A stretch of 12,895 nucleotides of DNA from an uncultured Prevotella sp. Its GTDB lineage: Bacteria; Bacteroidota; Bacteroidia; Bacteroidales; Bacteroidaceae. The translations under genes and the position numbers were made by a program. A model generated the notes under the pieces. It saw only the letters and a list, made by a program, of their open reading frames with translations, had not been told where the DNA came from and searched no databases. Below, in pieces: positions 1 to 7,792 of this stretch. Positions within the stretch are counted from its first letter, which is position 1; each line of letters opens with the position of its first letter. Location: the NCBI GenBank assembly GCA_945863825.1, contig CAMBBY010000008.1:1-12895 (forward strand), in the 5' to 3' direction.

Positions 1-47
1 GAGATTCGCCTTAGTCTCGTGGGCTCGGAGATGTGTATAAGAGACAG
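1..47 (+). other. Illumina P7 end, i7 index and Nextera read-2 adapter (artefact)
   Basis: Bases 14-47 match the Nextera read-2 transposase adapter, from GTCTCGTGGGCTCGG through the mosaic end AGATGTGTATAAGAGACAG. Bases 6-13 (TCGCCTTA) are what I recognise as the N701 i7 index, and bases 1-5 (GAGAT) are the end of the P7 primer. This is library sequence left untrimmed in the assembly, not genome. It places an in-frame stop (TAA, 38-40) just before the first gene and so can trick gene callers into choosing an internal start. Confidence 0.98.
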
Positions 48-49
48 AT

Positions 50-1372
50 GGTAAAAAGGATGAGCGAGGTTCGTACACATTTACATTAGGTTCTCTCGAT
101 ATCGGTGCAGGTACGTCAGACTTGATGATTAATGAATATAGCAAGGGCGATCAAAATGAATCTACCGTCTGTCCGAAACCTCTTTACTATGACAGCTACT
201 ATTATGCAGGCGACGATATGCTTCAGGAACTTATCCGCGAGATTTTTCTTACGGATAAGGATTCTGCGCTTGTTGCGCGCCTGGAACAAACGGCTGAAGG
301 AATACAGAAAATAAAAGATTTTTTTGGACACAACTATAATGGGCAGTCTATATCTCAGCGCATCTTGCGTAAGAACTTTAATATCCAAGTTCTCATACCT
401 TTGGCATGCTATTATCTGGAATTGTTGAAGAATCAAAATCACGATTGTGTAGTACATTTTGATGACGTTTTCAAAGATAGTTTGCCTAACCATCTCGTTA
501 TGAGTGGTTTCTATGATTTCTTCGGTTTTGAATTTAATGAGTTGGAATGGCATTATTCCTGTGAGAATGTATATCGTATTGTTGCCAAATCTTTCGATTC
601 CTTAGTAAAGAAGATTTCGGCGATTATGTACACTTACCATTGCGATATTATCGTTCTCTCTGGTCGCCCAGCAACATTGCCTCCTTTACGTGATCTTTTT
701 ATAAAGTATTATGCAGTGGCACCCAATCGCCTTGTTCAACTCTCCAGTTATTACATAGGCGATTGGTATCCGTTTGGAAATAATACGGGTTATATCAGAA
801 ATCCCAAGACGGTAGTTGCTGTTGGAGCCATGATAGGTTTTTATTCATCAGACCTCATACAGTTCTCTAATTTTAGGCTTGACAAGCAGGCATTGAGTAA
901 TTTGAAATCAACCATCAACTATGTTGAGACGCCAGAATCCATGTTGCTCAATACGCATTACTGTCTTACTCCAACCACGAATCGTGGCGAGATTACCGTC
1001 AAGCAATTGCCTGTTTCGCTCAAGATCAGACAAGAAAATTTTGACAGCTATATGAGTCGTCCGCTTTATGTTGTGGACTATGATTTTATAAGAATTTGTA
1101 AACGTATCAGGCATCAGATGGAAAATATTAATCCAAATATGCCAGAGGAGGCACTTATCAATCTGACAAATGAGGAAATCAATCGGTTGAAGCGCCTTCT
1201 TCCTTACCGAATTGTTCTTTCACGTGAAAGTGATAATAAAGAAGATATTAAAATAGAACAGATATTGGATAATTCCGGTAATGAGATTAATTTACAAAAC
1301 ATTCGTATTAATATCCAAAGTCTTGGAACATCTGAATGTTATTGGCTGGATTCTGGTATTTTTGACTTTTAA
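50..1372 (+). CDS. srfB: SrfB-like virulence factor, actin/Hsp70-fold ATPase, C-terminal part (5'-truncated)
   Basis: The reading frame is open from the adapter junction (first full codon at 50), giving 440 residues. The true start lies outside the window. Near the N-terminus of the fragment is LDIGAGTSDL (about 95-124), matching the phosphate-2 DxGxGTxD motif of actin/Hsp70-like ATPases. Further on, IIVLSGRPATLPPLRDLF (about 647-700) resembles the adenosine motif, and a VVAVGA segment (about 811-830) follows. The C-terminus ends in CYWLDSGIFDF, like the YWLDTGvF ending I recall for SrfB. SrfB proteins are around 1,000 aa, so more than half is missing. SrfB is encoded with SrfC in srfABC-type loci, where its biochemical role is unknown. 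It lies 11 bases before the SrfC-like gene. A TTG at 122 is only the first start-like codon and sits inside the conserved motif, so it is not the real start. The family call rests on motifs and gene context, without a database search. Confidence 0.82.
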   Translation, partial: GKKDERGSYTFTLGSLDIGAGTSDLMINEYSKGDQNESTVCPKPLYYDSYYYAGDDMLQELIREIFLTDKDSALVARLEQTAEGIQKIKDFFGHNYNGQSISQRILRKNFNIQVLIPLACYYLELLKNQNHDCVVHFDDVFKDSLPNHLVMSGFYDFFGFEFNELEWHYSCENVYRIVAKSFDSLVKKISAIMYTYHCDIIVLSGRPATLPPLRDLFIKYYAVAPNRLVQLSSYYIGDWYPFGNNTGYIRNPKTVVAVGAMIGFYSSDLIQFSNFRLDKQALSNLKSTINYVETPESMLLNTHYCLTPTTNRGEITVKQLPVSLKIRQENFDSYMSRPLYVVDYDFIRICKRIRHQMENINPNMPEEALINLTNEEINRLKRLLPYRIVLSRESDNKEDIKIEQILDNSGNEINLQNIRINIQSLGTSECYWLDSGIFDF

Positions 1373-1383
1373 ACATTATCATT

Positions 1384-4239
1384 ATGCAAAAAGAGATTAC
1401 AATACAAGATATAGATCATTTGCTTCATGTCATCGGGGACTCTATAAAATGGGCCTCTGAGCATGAAGAACGTGCCTTCCCTTTGTCTGCGTTCAGAGAA
1501 TATCGTAGAAACTTGAAGAAAATTCGTTTTGCACTTGAGGAAAATTGTTCTGCTGCAGCTTATGGAGAGAGTCAGAATGGAAAGTCATACCTTATAAGTA
1601 GCCTTCTTTCAGATCAAGGTGAGGAACTGGCAATTAAAGGAGGAAGAAATGGTAAAATATATAGTTTTATAGATGATATTAACCCAAGTGGTGGCAATAC
1701 ATCTAAGAAGGAATCTACAGGTATCATTACACGCTTTACGATTTGTCCAGATATGGCTCCTACAGCTGAAGACAAGGTTAAGGTAAGACTGCTCAGTATT
1801 GCAGATATTGTAAAACTGCTTGCTGATACTTATTATAAAGATGTGAAAATCAATGCTGACACTTTGTTGCTGGCTGATGATATTAACTGTAAATTAGAGA
1901 CATTTCTTCCGCAACTCATTGATAAAAATGTCCAACAAAGTTATATAGATGAAGATGATATATTTACCATTCAGCAGTATCTTAATGCTTCTTTGGGTGG
2001 TAGTGCTTCTCATGTGTATAGTTCCAAGTTCTGTGTGCTTGTATCTCAAAAGATTCAGCATATTGCCCCAGAACAATGGGGAAAAGTATTTAGTCTGCTG
2101 TGGAATGAAAACGATTATATCACTTCGCTTTTTGAAAGGTTGGTTGCAGAATATCGTAAACTGCATTTCAATTCTGTAGTCTATGTTCCTTTTGATGCTA
2201 TTCTTAGACAGAAAGGTACCATTCTTGACATTTCATGGCTCGATAATCTGTTTAATGATAATGCGGCAGATAATAATCCAAACTATGAGTTACTCTGTGA
2301 TATCTATGATAGCCAGAACAACTTGTTGGTTCATGGATTTCCAAAAACATCGTTTACGGCTCTTATATCAGAACTTACGTTGGTCTTACCTCCGTCAGCA
2401 GCTGATAAACGTGCTTTCCTTCGTGACTTTGACCTTCTCGACTTTCCTGGAGCCCGTCATCGAATGAAGTTGCCGGAAAATAGTATTCAAACAGAGTTAC
2501 CGATGATGCTTCGCAGAGGAAAGGTGTCTTATTTGTTCGATAAGTATTCTGATTCATGGCGAATCAATGCAATACTTTTCTGTAAGAATATGGACAAACC
2601 TGAGAGTGAATTGGGTGAGGTTCTCAACAGTTGGATTAGCAACAATATTGGTGCAACTCCAGAACAGCGAGCAAAATATATTAGCAGCACTAATTTTACT
2701 TCTCCTTTCTTTATCATATCTACGTTTTTCAATTGCGACTTACAACGTACAAAGGAGACTCCTCTGTTCATAAAGACTGTGCCTTTAGAGGAACGTTGGA
2801 AGACTCGTTTTGAAAATCATTTATGTGATGAGGTAATTAAGCCAAGTGTCTATTCATGGTTTGAGCATTGGGTTCCACAAAGTGCCGGTTTTGCTTCAGA
2901 GGCATTTCAGAATATCTATATGCTTCGTGATTACTTCTGGTCGTCAAATCAGCAGATATTTGCTGGCTATCAGGCAGGTGTTAGTGGAGAGAACCGTGTT
3001 GTAGAACATCCTGAATTTCCAGAATTCTTGGAGGCTCTCCGTAACTCATTTGTGTCTTTCCCATTTGTGAAGAAACATTTCGCTCATCCGGATCAGGCTT
3101 GGGAGGATGCGGCAACAATCAATCATGATGGTTCGCAGGCTATCATTTCTTCTCTGGAGAAGATTGCTACTGTTATTGATGATGCGCGCAAACAGAAATA
3201 CCATGATGAGGTAAAGAGTATGCGTGATGAAATGCTTACTGCACTTCAGCACTTCTATATCTCAGGAGAAGAGAATGATAAGCGTGAGGAGATTAGACGT
3301 ACTGCTGGCGAAATGAAGTTTGGACTCGATATGCTTTCGCCATCTTCTTTCGGAATGCTGATCAATAATTTTATGGTTTCTTCGCACGATCTTCGCTATC
3401 TGGCTACAGATATTGTGCTTCATAAAAAGGAATTACCACAGGATTTTACGCTGATTAATGTCCTGAGACTTAATGCAGGTATTAATCCGAATGATGGTAA
3501 GGAAGTTAATCTTAAGAAACTTTGCGACTATTATCATACTAATGAGCAGATGCTTCGTGATGGATTAAAAATGCAAAATATCAATCTTGAAGATGTGATT
3601 TGCGGACAGAACAACACGATGACTACTGATGCGGATATTCTGGCCAAAAATATTTCTGAGTACTGGGCTGATTATATAGAGTCTGCTGCACATAAACTTA
3701 ATAAGCAGTTGATTCATTCGGACAGAATAGCATTTATGTATAATGTGCTTTTCAAGAAGTTTAATATCAGACAGATGATTGCAAACAAAATTCAGGACTA
3801 TGCAAATACTATTGAAGATAGAGATGTGCTGTCAAACATCATTGCAGATTCTATTAGTCTGATGCTTAATGATTTTGTAACTTCAGTGGGGCGTAAGTTT
3901 ATGACAGATGAGGATATTTTACATGTTAAGACTATTGCTGAAGATATGCATGTTCAGGTTGATATTCAAGAAGACAGTCAGGTAGAACAACCTAACTTAC
4001 GTGATACGATGGAGGCTTTTGAACAGTCTGTAGAGACACTTCGCTTCCAAGTTTTCGATGAACATTGTCGTAACATGCTTCGTCGTTTACCATTGTGGGA
4101 TAATTTCAAACGCTGGGAGAATCTGCTTGTTATTGGTCTCATGTTTACAAGTGATGTTACTGAGATAGATGAGCAGGCTAATGAGCAGATGAGAAATATA
4201 ATAGAAGAATGTCGAATGGTATTAAATAATCAGATATGA
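1384..4239 (+). CDS. srfC: SrfC-like virulence factor, dynamin-type large GTPase
   Basis: This 951-aa protein has a clear GTPase core. The P-loop is GESQNGKS at residues 61-68, a switch-I-like STG with conserved Thr112 follows in KESTGIITRF, and the G3 motif is DFPGARHR at 353-360. The insertion of nearly 300 residues between P-loop and G3 is unusual but fits the SrfC (Virul_Fac) family as I know it. A possible G4 is NMDK (402-405). The C-terminal half looks mostly helical, with no membrane segment, which suits a cytosolic dynamin-like mechanochemical GTPase. SrfC was named in Salmonella as an SsrB-regulated factor, and its molecular job is not settled. This protein seems longer than the enterobacterial ones. 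The start ATG follows the SrfB stop by 11 bases with no obvious Shine-Dalgarno. The stop overlaps the next gene's start (ATGA), suggesting translational coupling. It could alternatively be called just a dynamin-family GTPase, but the SrfB neighbour favours SrfC. Confidence 0.82.
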   Translation: MQKEITIQDIDHLLHVIGDSIKWASEHEERAFPLSAFREYRRNLKKIRFALEENCSAAAYGESQNGKSYLISSLLSDQGEELAIKGGRNGKIYSFIDDINPSGGNTSKKESTGIITRFTICPDMAPTAEDKVKVRLLSIADIVKLLADTYYKDVKINADTLLLADDINCKLETFLPQLIDKNVQQSYIDEDDIFTIQQYLNASLGGSASHVYSSKFCVLVSQKIQHIAPEQWGKVFSLLWNENDYITSLFERLVAEYRKLHFNSVVYVPFDAILRQKGTILDISWLDNLFNDNAADNNPNYELLCDIYDSQNNLLVHGFPKTSFTALISELTLVLPPSAADKRAFLRDFDLLDFPGARHRMKLPENSIQTELPMMLRRGKVSYLFDKYSDSWRINAILFCKNMDKPESELGEVLNSWISNNIGATPEQRAKYISSTNFTSPFFIISTFFNCDLQRTKETPLFIKTVPLEERWKTRFENHLCDEVIKPSVYSWFEHWVPQSAGFASEAFQNIYMLRDYFWSSNQQIFAGYQAGVSGENRVVEHPEFPEFLEALRNSFVSFPFVKKHFAHPDQAWEDAATINHDGSQAIISSLEKIATVIDDARKQKYHDEVKSMRDEMLTALQHFYISGEENDKREEIRRTAGEMKFGLDMLSPSSFGMLINNFMVSSHDLRYLATDIVLHKKELPQDFTLINVLRLNAGINPNDGKEVNLKKLCDYYHTNEQMLRDGLKMQNINLEDVICGQNNTMTTDADILAKNISEYWADYIESAAHKLNKQLIHSDRIAFMYNVLFKKFNIRQMIANKIQDYANTIEDRDVLSNIIADSISLMLNDFVTSVGRKFMTDEDILHVKTIAEDMHVQVDIQEDSQVEQPNLRDTMEAFEQSVETLRFQVFDEHCRNMLRRLPLWDNFKRWENLLVIGLMFTSDVTEIDEQANEQMRNIIEECRMVLNNQI
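4236..4239 (+). other. ATGA stop/start overlap (translational coupling)
   Basis: The ATG of the InlB-repeat membrane protein overlaps the TGA of the SrfC-like gene by four bases. Such overlaps usually mean coupled translation and a fixed product ratio, suggesting that these two proteins work together (inference). Confidence 0.85.
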
Positions 4240-6149
4240 CGATATTTATAGATAAAAAAGCTCTGTGCTCCACACCTTTAAAAGATTTCTGTGAAATACA
4301 GGGCATTGGTAATGATCCGATGTATATGCGTCCTGGTAGCGTTCAGAGCATAGTAGGACGATATATTCCTAAAGATATGCAGGATTTTCTGGCTGTTCCA
4401 GAATATTCTGCAGAGGATGATGCTATCGTTTGGTTTGCTCCTAATTGGACAGATACTCCACGGCGCATCAATGACCTTTATGGGGAAGAAAAGGAAAAAT
4501 ACGATAGAATATACCGCGATACGTTAAACGTTTATAATGATGTGAAGCGCAAACTCCATGGTGAGTCTCTTGGCATACTGGATTCTGCACTTAAGTTTGT
4601 CAATGAGAATTTCTTGTTCTGCTATGATAATAAAGTAGTGCTGGTGGCATGGGGAATGAATCTTCGTGATAGTGTATATGATGCCAAAGGTAGTATTGTC
4701 TTCAACTTCTCGCAAACAAAGGGTTATACTATTATTTTTGATCCGGGTGAAGGTGCGGAGCTGGCTAATCCTAATGACCGTGTTATAAGAAGAAAAGAGA
4801 AAGCGGAGTTGGTAACAGCTGATGTGCCTCGTCTTATATGCAAACCTGGTTTTCATTTTATAGATTGGAAACCACAGGTACAGGGTACTATAGTTACGTC
4901 TGATATGGTATTTCATGCGCAATATCAAAAAGATTCTAAAACTTCCTCTGTAGCCGAAGAGCCGGTTGTTAGTAATGTTCAGGACCTTTCTGTTATGCAT
5001 ACCATACGTTTTGTAACGGATGGTAGTTGCCAACTTGACGGAATGGAACAGTTGCAGGTTGAAGATGGATATGAACTCACAGAGAATGATTTTCCTAAAA
5101 TGATTCCTCTGGAAGGTTTTAGTAACCCATATTGGGATCCTGCATATTTAGGTTCTGTTCATTCTGATTTGGTCTTTAAAGCCAAGGCTTCACGGAACAA
5201 TTATACAGTGACCTTCCTGCCGGGAAAATATGGAGAGTTGAAAGGAATTTCTACATTTACGGTTCCGTATGGCTCCCGTATAACACAAGTGCAGATTCCG
5301 CAAGTAGTTCCTTTCAGTGGTTATACTTTTGCTGGTTGGAACATTACTCCATTGGATTATAGTGTGGCCAATAATTGTTCTTTTCAGGCACAATACAGGA
5401 GTATTCCATGGTTGACACGGCTTTGGATGTGGTTCACGAGTTTCGGATGCCTGAAATGGTTGCTTCTTTTGCTGGCATTGCTGCTCCTGTTAGGACTGTT
5501 CAGTTGGCTATTCCCTGGTTGTAACGAATATAGGTGGAATCGTTATTATCATGATGTAGTAGTTACTGATGGAAATCAATATCATGTTGGAGAATCTACT
5601 GGTAAGATACACTATCTGCGTTCTGGAGAAGGACAGGATGTTGATTATATCTTCCCTCAAGATACAATACTTGAGCACTCCGAAATTAGTGATGAGGTAC
5701 TGGAACATGGTGGAAATATCAATGCTTTCTTGCGTTTCTCAATCATTTGGAATCAGCAAGGTGAGGATATGGTAGATCTGGACGCACATGCAATTCAGCC
5801 TGATAATGAAGAAATTTATTATTGTACACACATGAATAATCCGACATCAATGTCTGGTGTATTAGATGTTGATGACATCCGTCCGCAAGGTACTGGTGTA
5901 GAAAATATCATTTGGACAGATCCGGAAAAGATGTCTGATGGTACATACACACTTTTTATCAGGAATTATGATGGCGGTAGAAATCATGGGGCCAAAGCTG
6001 AGGTGGCTTTTAATGGTAAGACATGGCACTACACGATTGATCAGCCTATCAGAAGAGAAGAAGATATTCCAATAGCACAAATTAAAATATCTAACAATAA
6101 TCAAAATTTTTCTATCCGACACTCTAAATATTTAGATAGGACAGAATAG
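4236..6149 (+). CDS. Single-pass membrane protein with InlB B-repeat-like units and a DUF2135/YfaP-like domain
   Basis: 637 aa. Residues 1-150 form an unassigned N-terminal domain with no signal peptide. Three units of about 65 residues follow (about 163-230, 254-318, 321-387). Each has the plan T-I/V-x-F, a Gly-rich turn, a central hydrophobic strand, G-[FY]-x-F-x-x-W and a closing F-x-A-x-Y, as in InlB B-repeats (Listeria-Bacteroides repeat). The second unit is the most divergent (YWDP in place of GW). A strong membrane helix at about 405-427 is rich in Leu. Residues about 497-602 carry FSIIWNQQGEDMVDLDAHAI, then GVLDVDDI, VENIIW and GTYTLFIRNYDG. This is the pattern of DUF2135/YfaP-type beta domains (DLDxHxxxP ... 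GxLDVD ... GxY). B-repeats normally sit outside the cell, but here they precede the only helix and lack a signal, so they may be cytoplasmic. The protein is likely a membrane anchor for the SrfB/SrfC machinery (inference). Family calls are by eye. Confidence 0.75.
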   Translation: MTIFIDKKALCSTPLKDFCEIQGIGNDPMYMRPGSVQSIVGRYIPKDMQDFLAVPEYSAEDDAIVWFAPNWTDTPRRINDLYGEEKEKYDRIYRDTLNVYNDVKRKLHGESLGILDSALKFVNENFLFCYDNKVVLVAWGMNLRDSVYDAKGSIVFNFSQTKGYTIIFDPGEGAELANPNDRVIRRKEKAELVTADVPRLICKPGFHFIDWKPQVQGTIVTSDMVFHAQYQKDSKTSSVAEEPVVSNVQDLSVMHTIRFVTDGSCQLDGMEQLQVEDGYELTENDFPKMIPLEGFSNPYWDPAYLGSVHSDLVFKAKASRNNYTVTFLPGKYGELKGISTFTVPYGSRITQVQIPQVVPFSGYTFAGWNITPLDYSVANNCSFQAQYRSIPWLTRLWMWFTSFGCLKWLLLLLALLLLLGLFSWLFPGCNEYRWNRYYHDVVVTDGNQYHVGESTGKIHYLRSGEGQDVDYIFPQDTILEHSEISDEVLEHGGNINAFLRFSIIWNQQGEDMVDLDAHAIQPDNEEIYYCTHMNNPTSMSGVLDVDDIRPQGTGVENIIWTDPEKMSDGTYTLFIRNYDGGRNHGAKAEVAFNGKTWHYTIDQPIRREEDIPIAQIKISNNNQNFSIRHSKYLDRTE

Positions 6150-6153
6150 TAAT

Positions 6154-6158
6154 AAGGA
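6154..6158 (+). promoter_or_regulatory. Possible Shine-Dalgarno AAGGA before the second GTPase gene
   Basis: AAGGA lies 9 bases before the ATG at 6168, in an A-rich leader. Most other starts in this operon have no comparable motif, as is common in Bacteroidota, so its importance is uncertain. Confidence 0.35.
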
Positions 6159-6167
6159 AAAATAATT

Positions 6168-7787
6168 ATGCCAAAGAAATCAGCTATATTGAATAATGTA
6201 ACAGAATATTCTCCAGAAGATTTAGCAAGTTATATCCAGCAGGGTATTGTGACGTTTGAAGAACTCCGAAACAATACCGAAGGAGAGTTTACTGCTAAGA
6301 TGCAACTTGATGTGGAGAAGTTACTTGCAGGGAATGAAGACGGAGACTTTCAGACAGTAATGGAGTCAAACTCTATAGCAGACTTGCAGGATTTTCTTAA
6401 TAAGTATCCAATGGGAACTGCTGCGCATTTGGATGCTGTCCGTCAGCGTAAACACGAACTGGAGGCAACACTGGCTGCAGAGCCTGTAATGCAGGTAGAT
6501 GATATTGAGGAAGAAGAGTGGCAGGAAATCAAGGATTCCTGTGATGTACAACTTTTAGAATCTTTCAAGGAAAAATATCCTAAAACTTCTCATCTTTTTG
6601 AAATTAACAGACTCATTACTGAAGAGAAAAACAAGGAGCGTAATCGTGAAAAATCTCCTGTTGTTCTCAAGACTATGATTAATAATGCAAATAGTGTAGA
6701 AGAGGTCTGCAAAATCATTCAGGAGTTACTTGAAAACGAAATGATTTCAGTTAGTACCCTCCTTGAGGTGATAGAGCAAGACCATAATCTATTATCTTCT
6801 TCGGTTTGCAATGATATCATTTCAAAAGGTATTCTCAATCGGAATGACTTGAGTAAGTGTGGCGTTTCCGATGAGTTTATCAACAAGATGTTGGCCAATA
6901 CAGGTATTCAAAACTTTGAGCCTGCACGCCCTTTGCAGACAATCAAAGAACCCTGTACAGAGGTGTATTTCTGGGGGATTCCTTCTTCTGGAAAAACATG
7001 TGCGTTGGGTGCTATACTCAGTGCTGCAAAGAATGGATTGGTTGCTCGTAGCATGATTCCTGATAATAACTGTCAGGGATTTGGCTATATGAACAGACTT
7101 TCTTCTATTTTCTTTCCAGGACGTGTCTGTCGCCTTCCTGGTGGAACTCCAGTGACTTCTACCTATGAAATGCGTTTTGAACTTGAAGACCAAGAACACC
7201 AGATCCATCATGTAGCATGTATTGATATGGCGGGAGAATTGTTTACTTGTATGTTCATGCAAGATGCAGGAGAACAACTACGTGACGATCAGCAACAAGC
7301 GTTGGAAACTTTGCATAATATTCTGCTCAGCAATAGATCGAATAATAATAAAATTCATTTCTTTGTTGTTGAATATGGTGCAGAAAAACGTCTCTTCAAT
7401 GGTCTTCCGCAGGCAGAGTACCTCAATTCGGCAGCTGCTCACCTTAATAATATGGGACTCTTTGATAGTAATACAGATGCTATCTATGTCCTTATATCCA
7501 AGGTGGATAATGCTTCCTATAAAGGATCGCTGGATGATCATTTGTTGAAATATATGACAAAGAATTATTTGGGCTTTTATAATAATCTTCTTCGTATCTG
7601 CAAAGAGCATAATATCAATAACGGGCGTGTCAACATTGTTCCTTTTTCTATAGGAGAAGTATGCTTCAAAGATTACTGTCTGTTTGACGCAACCTCTGCG
7701 GCTAAAGTTGTGGATTTGTTTATACGTTATTCTTATTATGAGGAAAAGAGTTGGTTACAAAAATTGATAAACATGTTTAAAAGTTAA
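6168..7787 (+). CDS. TRAFAC-type P-loop GTPase with N-terminal helical repeats
   Basis: 539 aa, cytosolic. The C-terminal half is a GTPase: P-loop GIPSSGKT at 270-277 after a hydrophobic strand (EVYFWG), G3-like IDMAGE at 352-357 (D353, G356, E357), G4-like ISKVD at 443-447 (S/T-K-x-D form of NKxD), and VPFSIGEV at about 491-498 near the expected G5. It is not the same family as the dynamin-like gene two genes upstream. The N-terminus has paired repeats: DLASYIQQGIVTFEEL (about 18-33) resembles CNDIISKGILNRNDL (about 214-228), and a unit at 61-99 (FQ..M.S......LQDFLNKYP) resembles one at 118-153 (WQ..K.S......LESFKEKYP). The fold recalls the so-called double-GTPase (DO-GTPase) families in predicted NTP-dependent conflict systems, but only one GTPase domain is visible. 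It starts 18 bases after the previous stop and is followed after 5 bases by the next gene. The GTPase call is firm; the subfamily is not. Confidence 0.8.
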   Translation: MPKKSAILNNVTEYSPEDLASYIQQGIVTFEELRNNTEGEFTAKMQLDVEKLLAGNEDGDFQTVMESNSIADLQDFLNKYPMGTAAHLDAVRQRKHELEATLAAEPVMQVDDIEEEEWQEIKDSCDVQLLESFKEKYPKTSHLFEINRLITEEKNKERNREKSPVVLKTMINNANSVEEVCKIIQELLENEMISVSTLLEVIEQDHNLLSSSVCNDIISKGILNRNDLSKCGVSDEFINKMLANTGIQNFEPARPLQTIKEPCTEVYFWGIPSSGKTCALGAILSAAKNGLVARSMIPDNNCQGFGYMNRLSSIFFPGRVCRLPGGTPVTSTYEMRFELEDQEHQIHHVACIDMAGELFTCMFMQDAGEQLRDDQQQALETLHNILLSNRSNNNKIHFFVVEYGAEKRLFNGLPQAEYLNSAAAHLNNMGLFDSNTDAIYVLISKVDNASYKGSLDDHLLKYMTKNYLGFYNNLLRICKEHNINNGRVNIVPFSIGEVCFKDYCLFDATSAAKVVDLFIRYSYYEEKSWLQKLINMFKS

Positions 7788-7792
7788 GAGAT

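Noticed and set aside
116..553. Minus-strand 145-aa open frame with hydrophobic stretches
   Set aside because: It is antisense to the SrfB motif region; the sense strand has clear family motifs.
122..1372. Complete 416-aa protein starting at TTG 122
   Set aside because: The start falls inside a conserved ATPase motif and coding sequence continues upstream to the adapter; it is a truncation artefact.
4524..5033. Minus-strand 169-aa open frame
   Set aside because: It is fully antisense to the B-repeat membrane protein and has no recognisable motif; a chance frame in AT-rich DNA.
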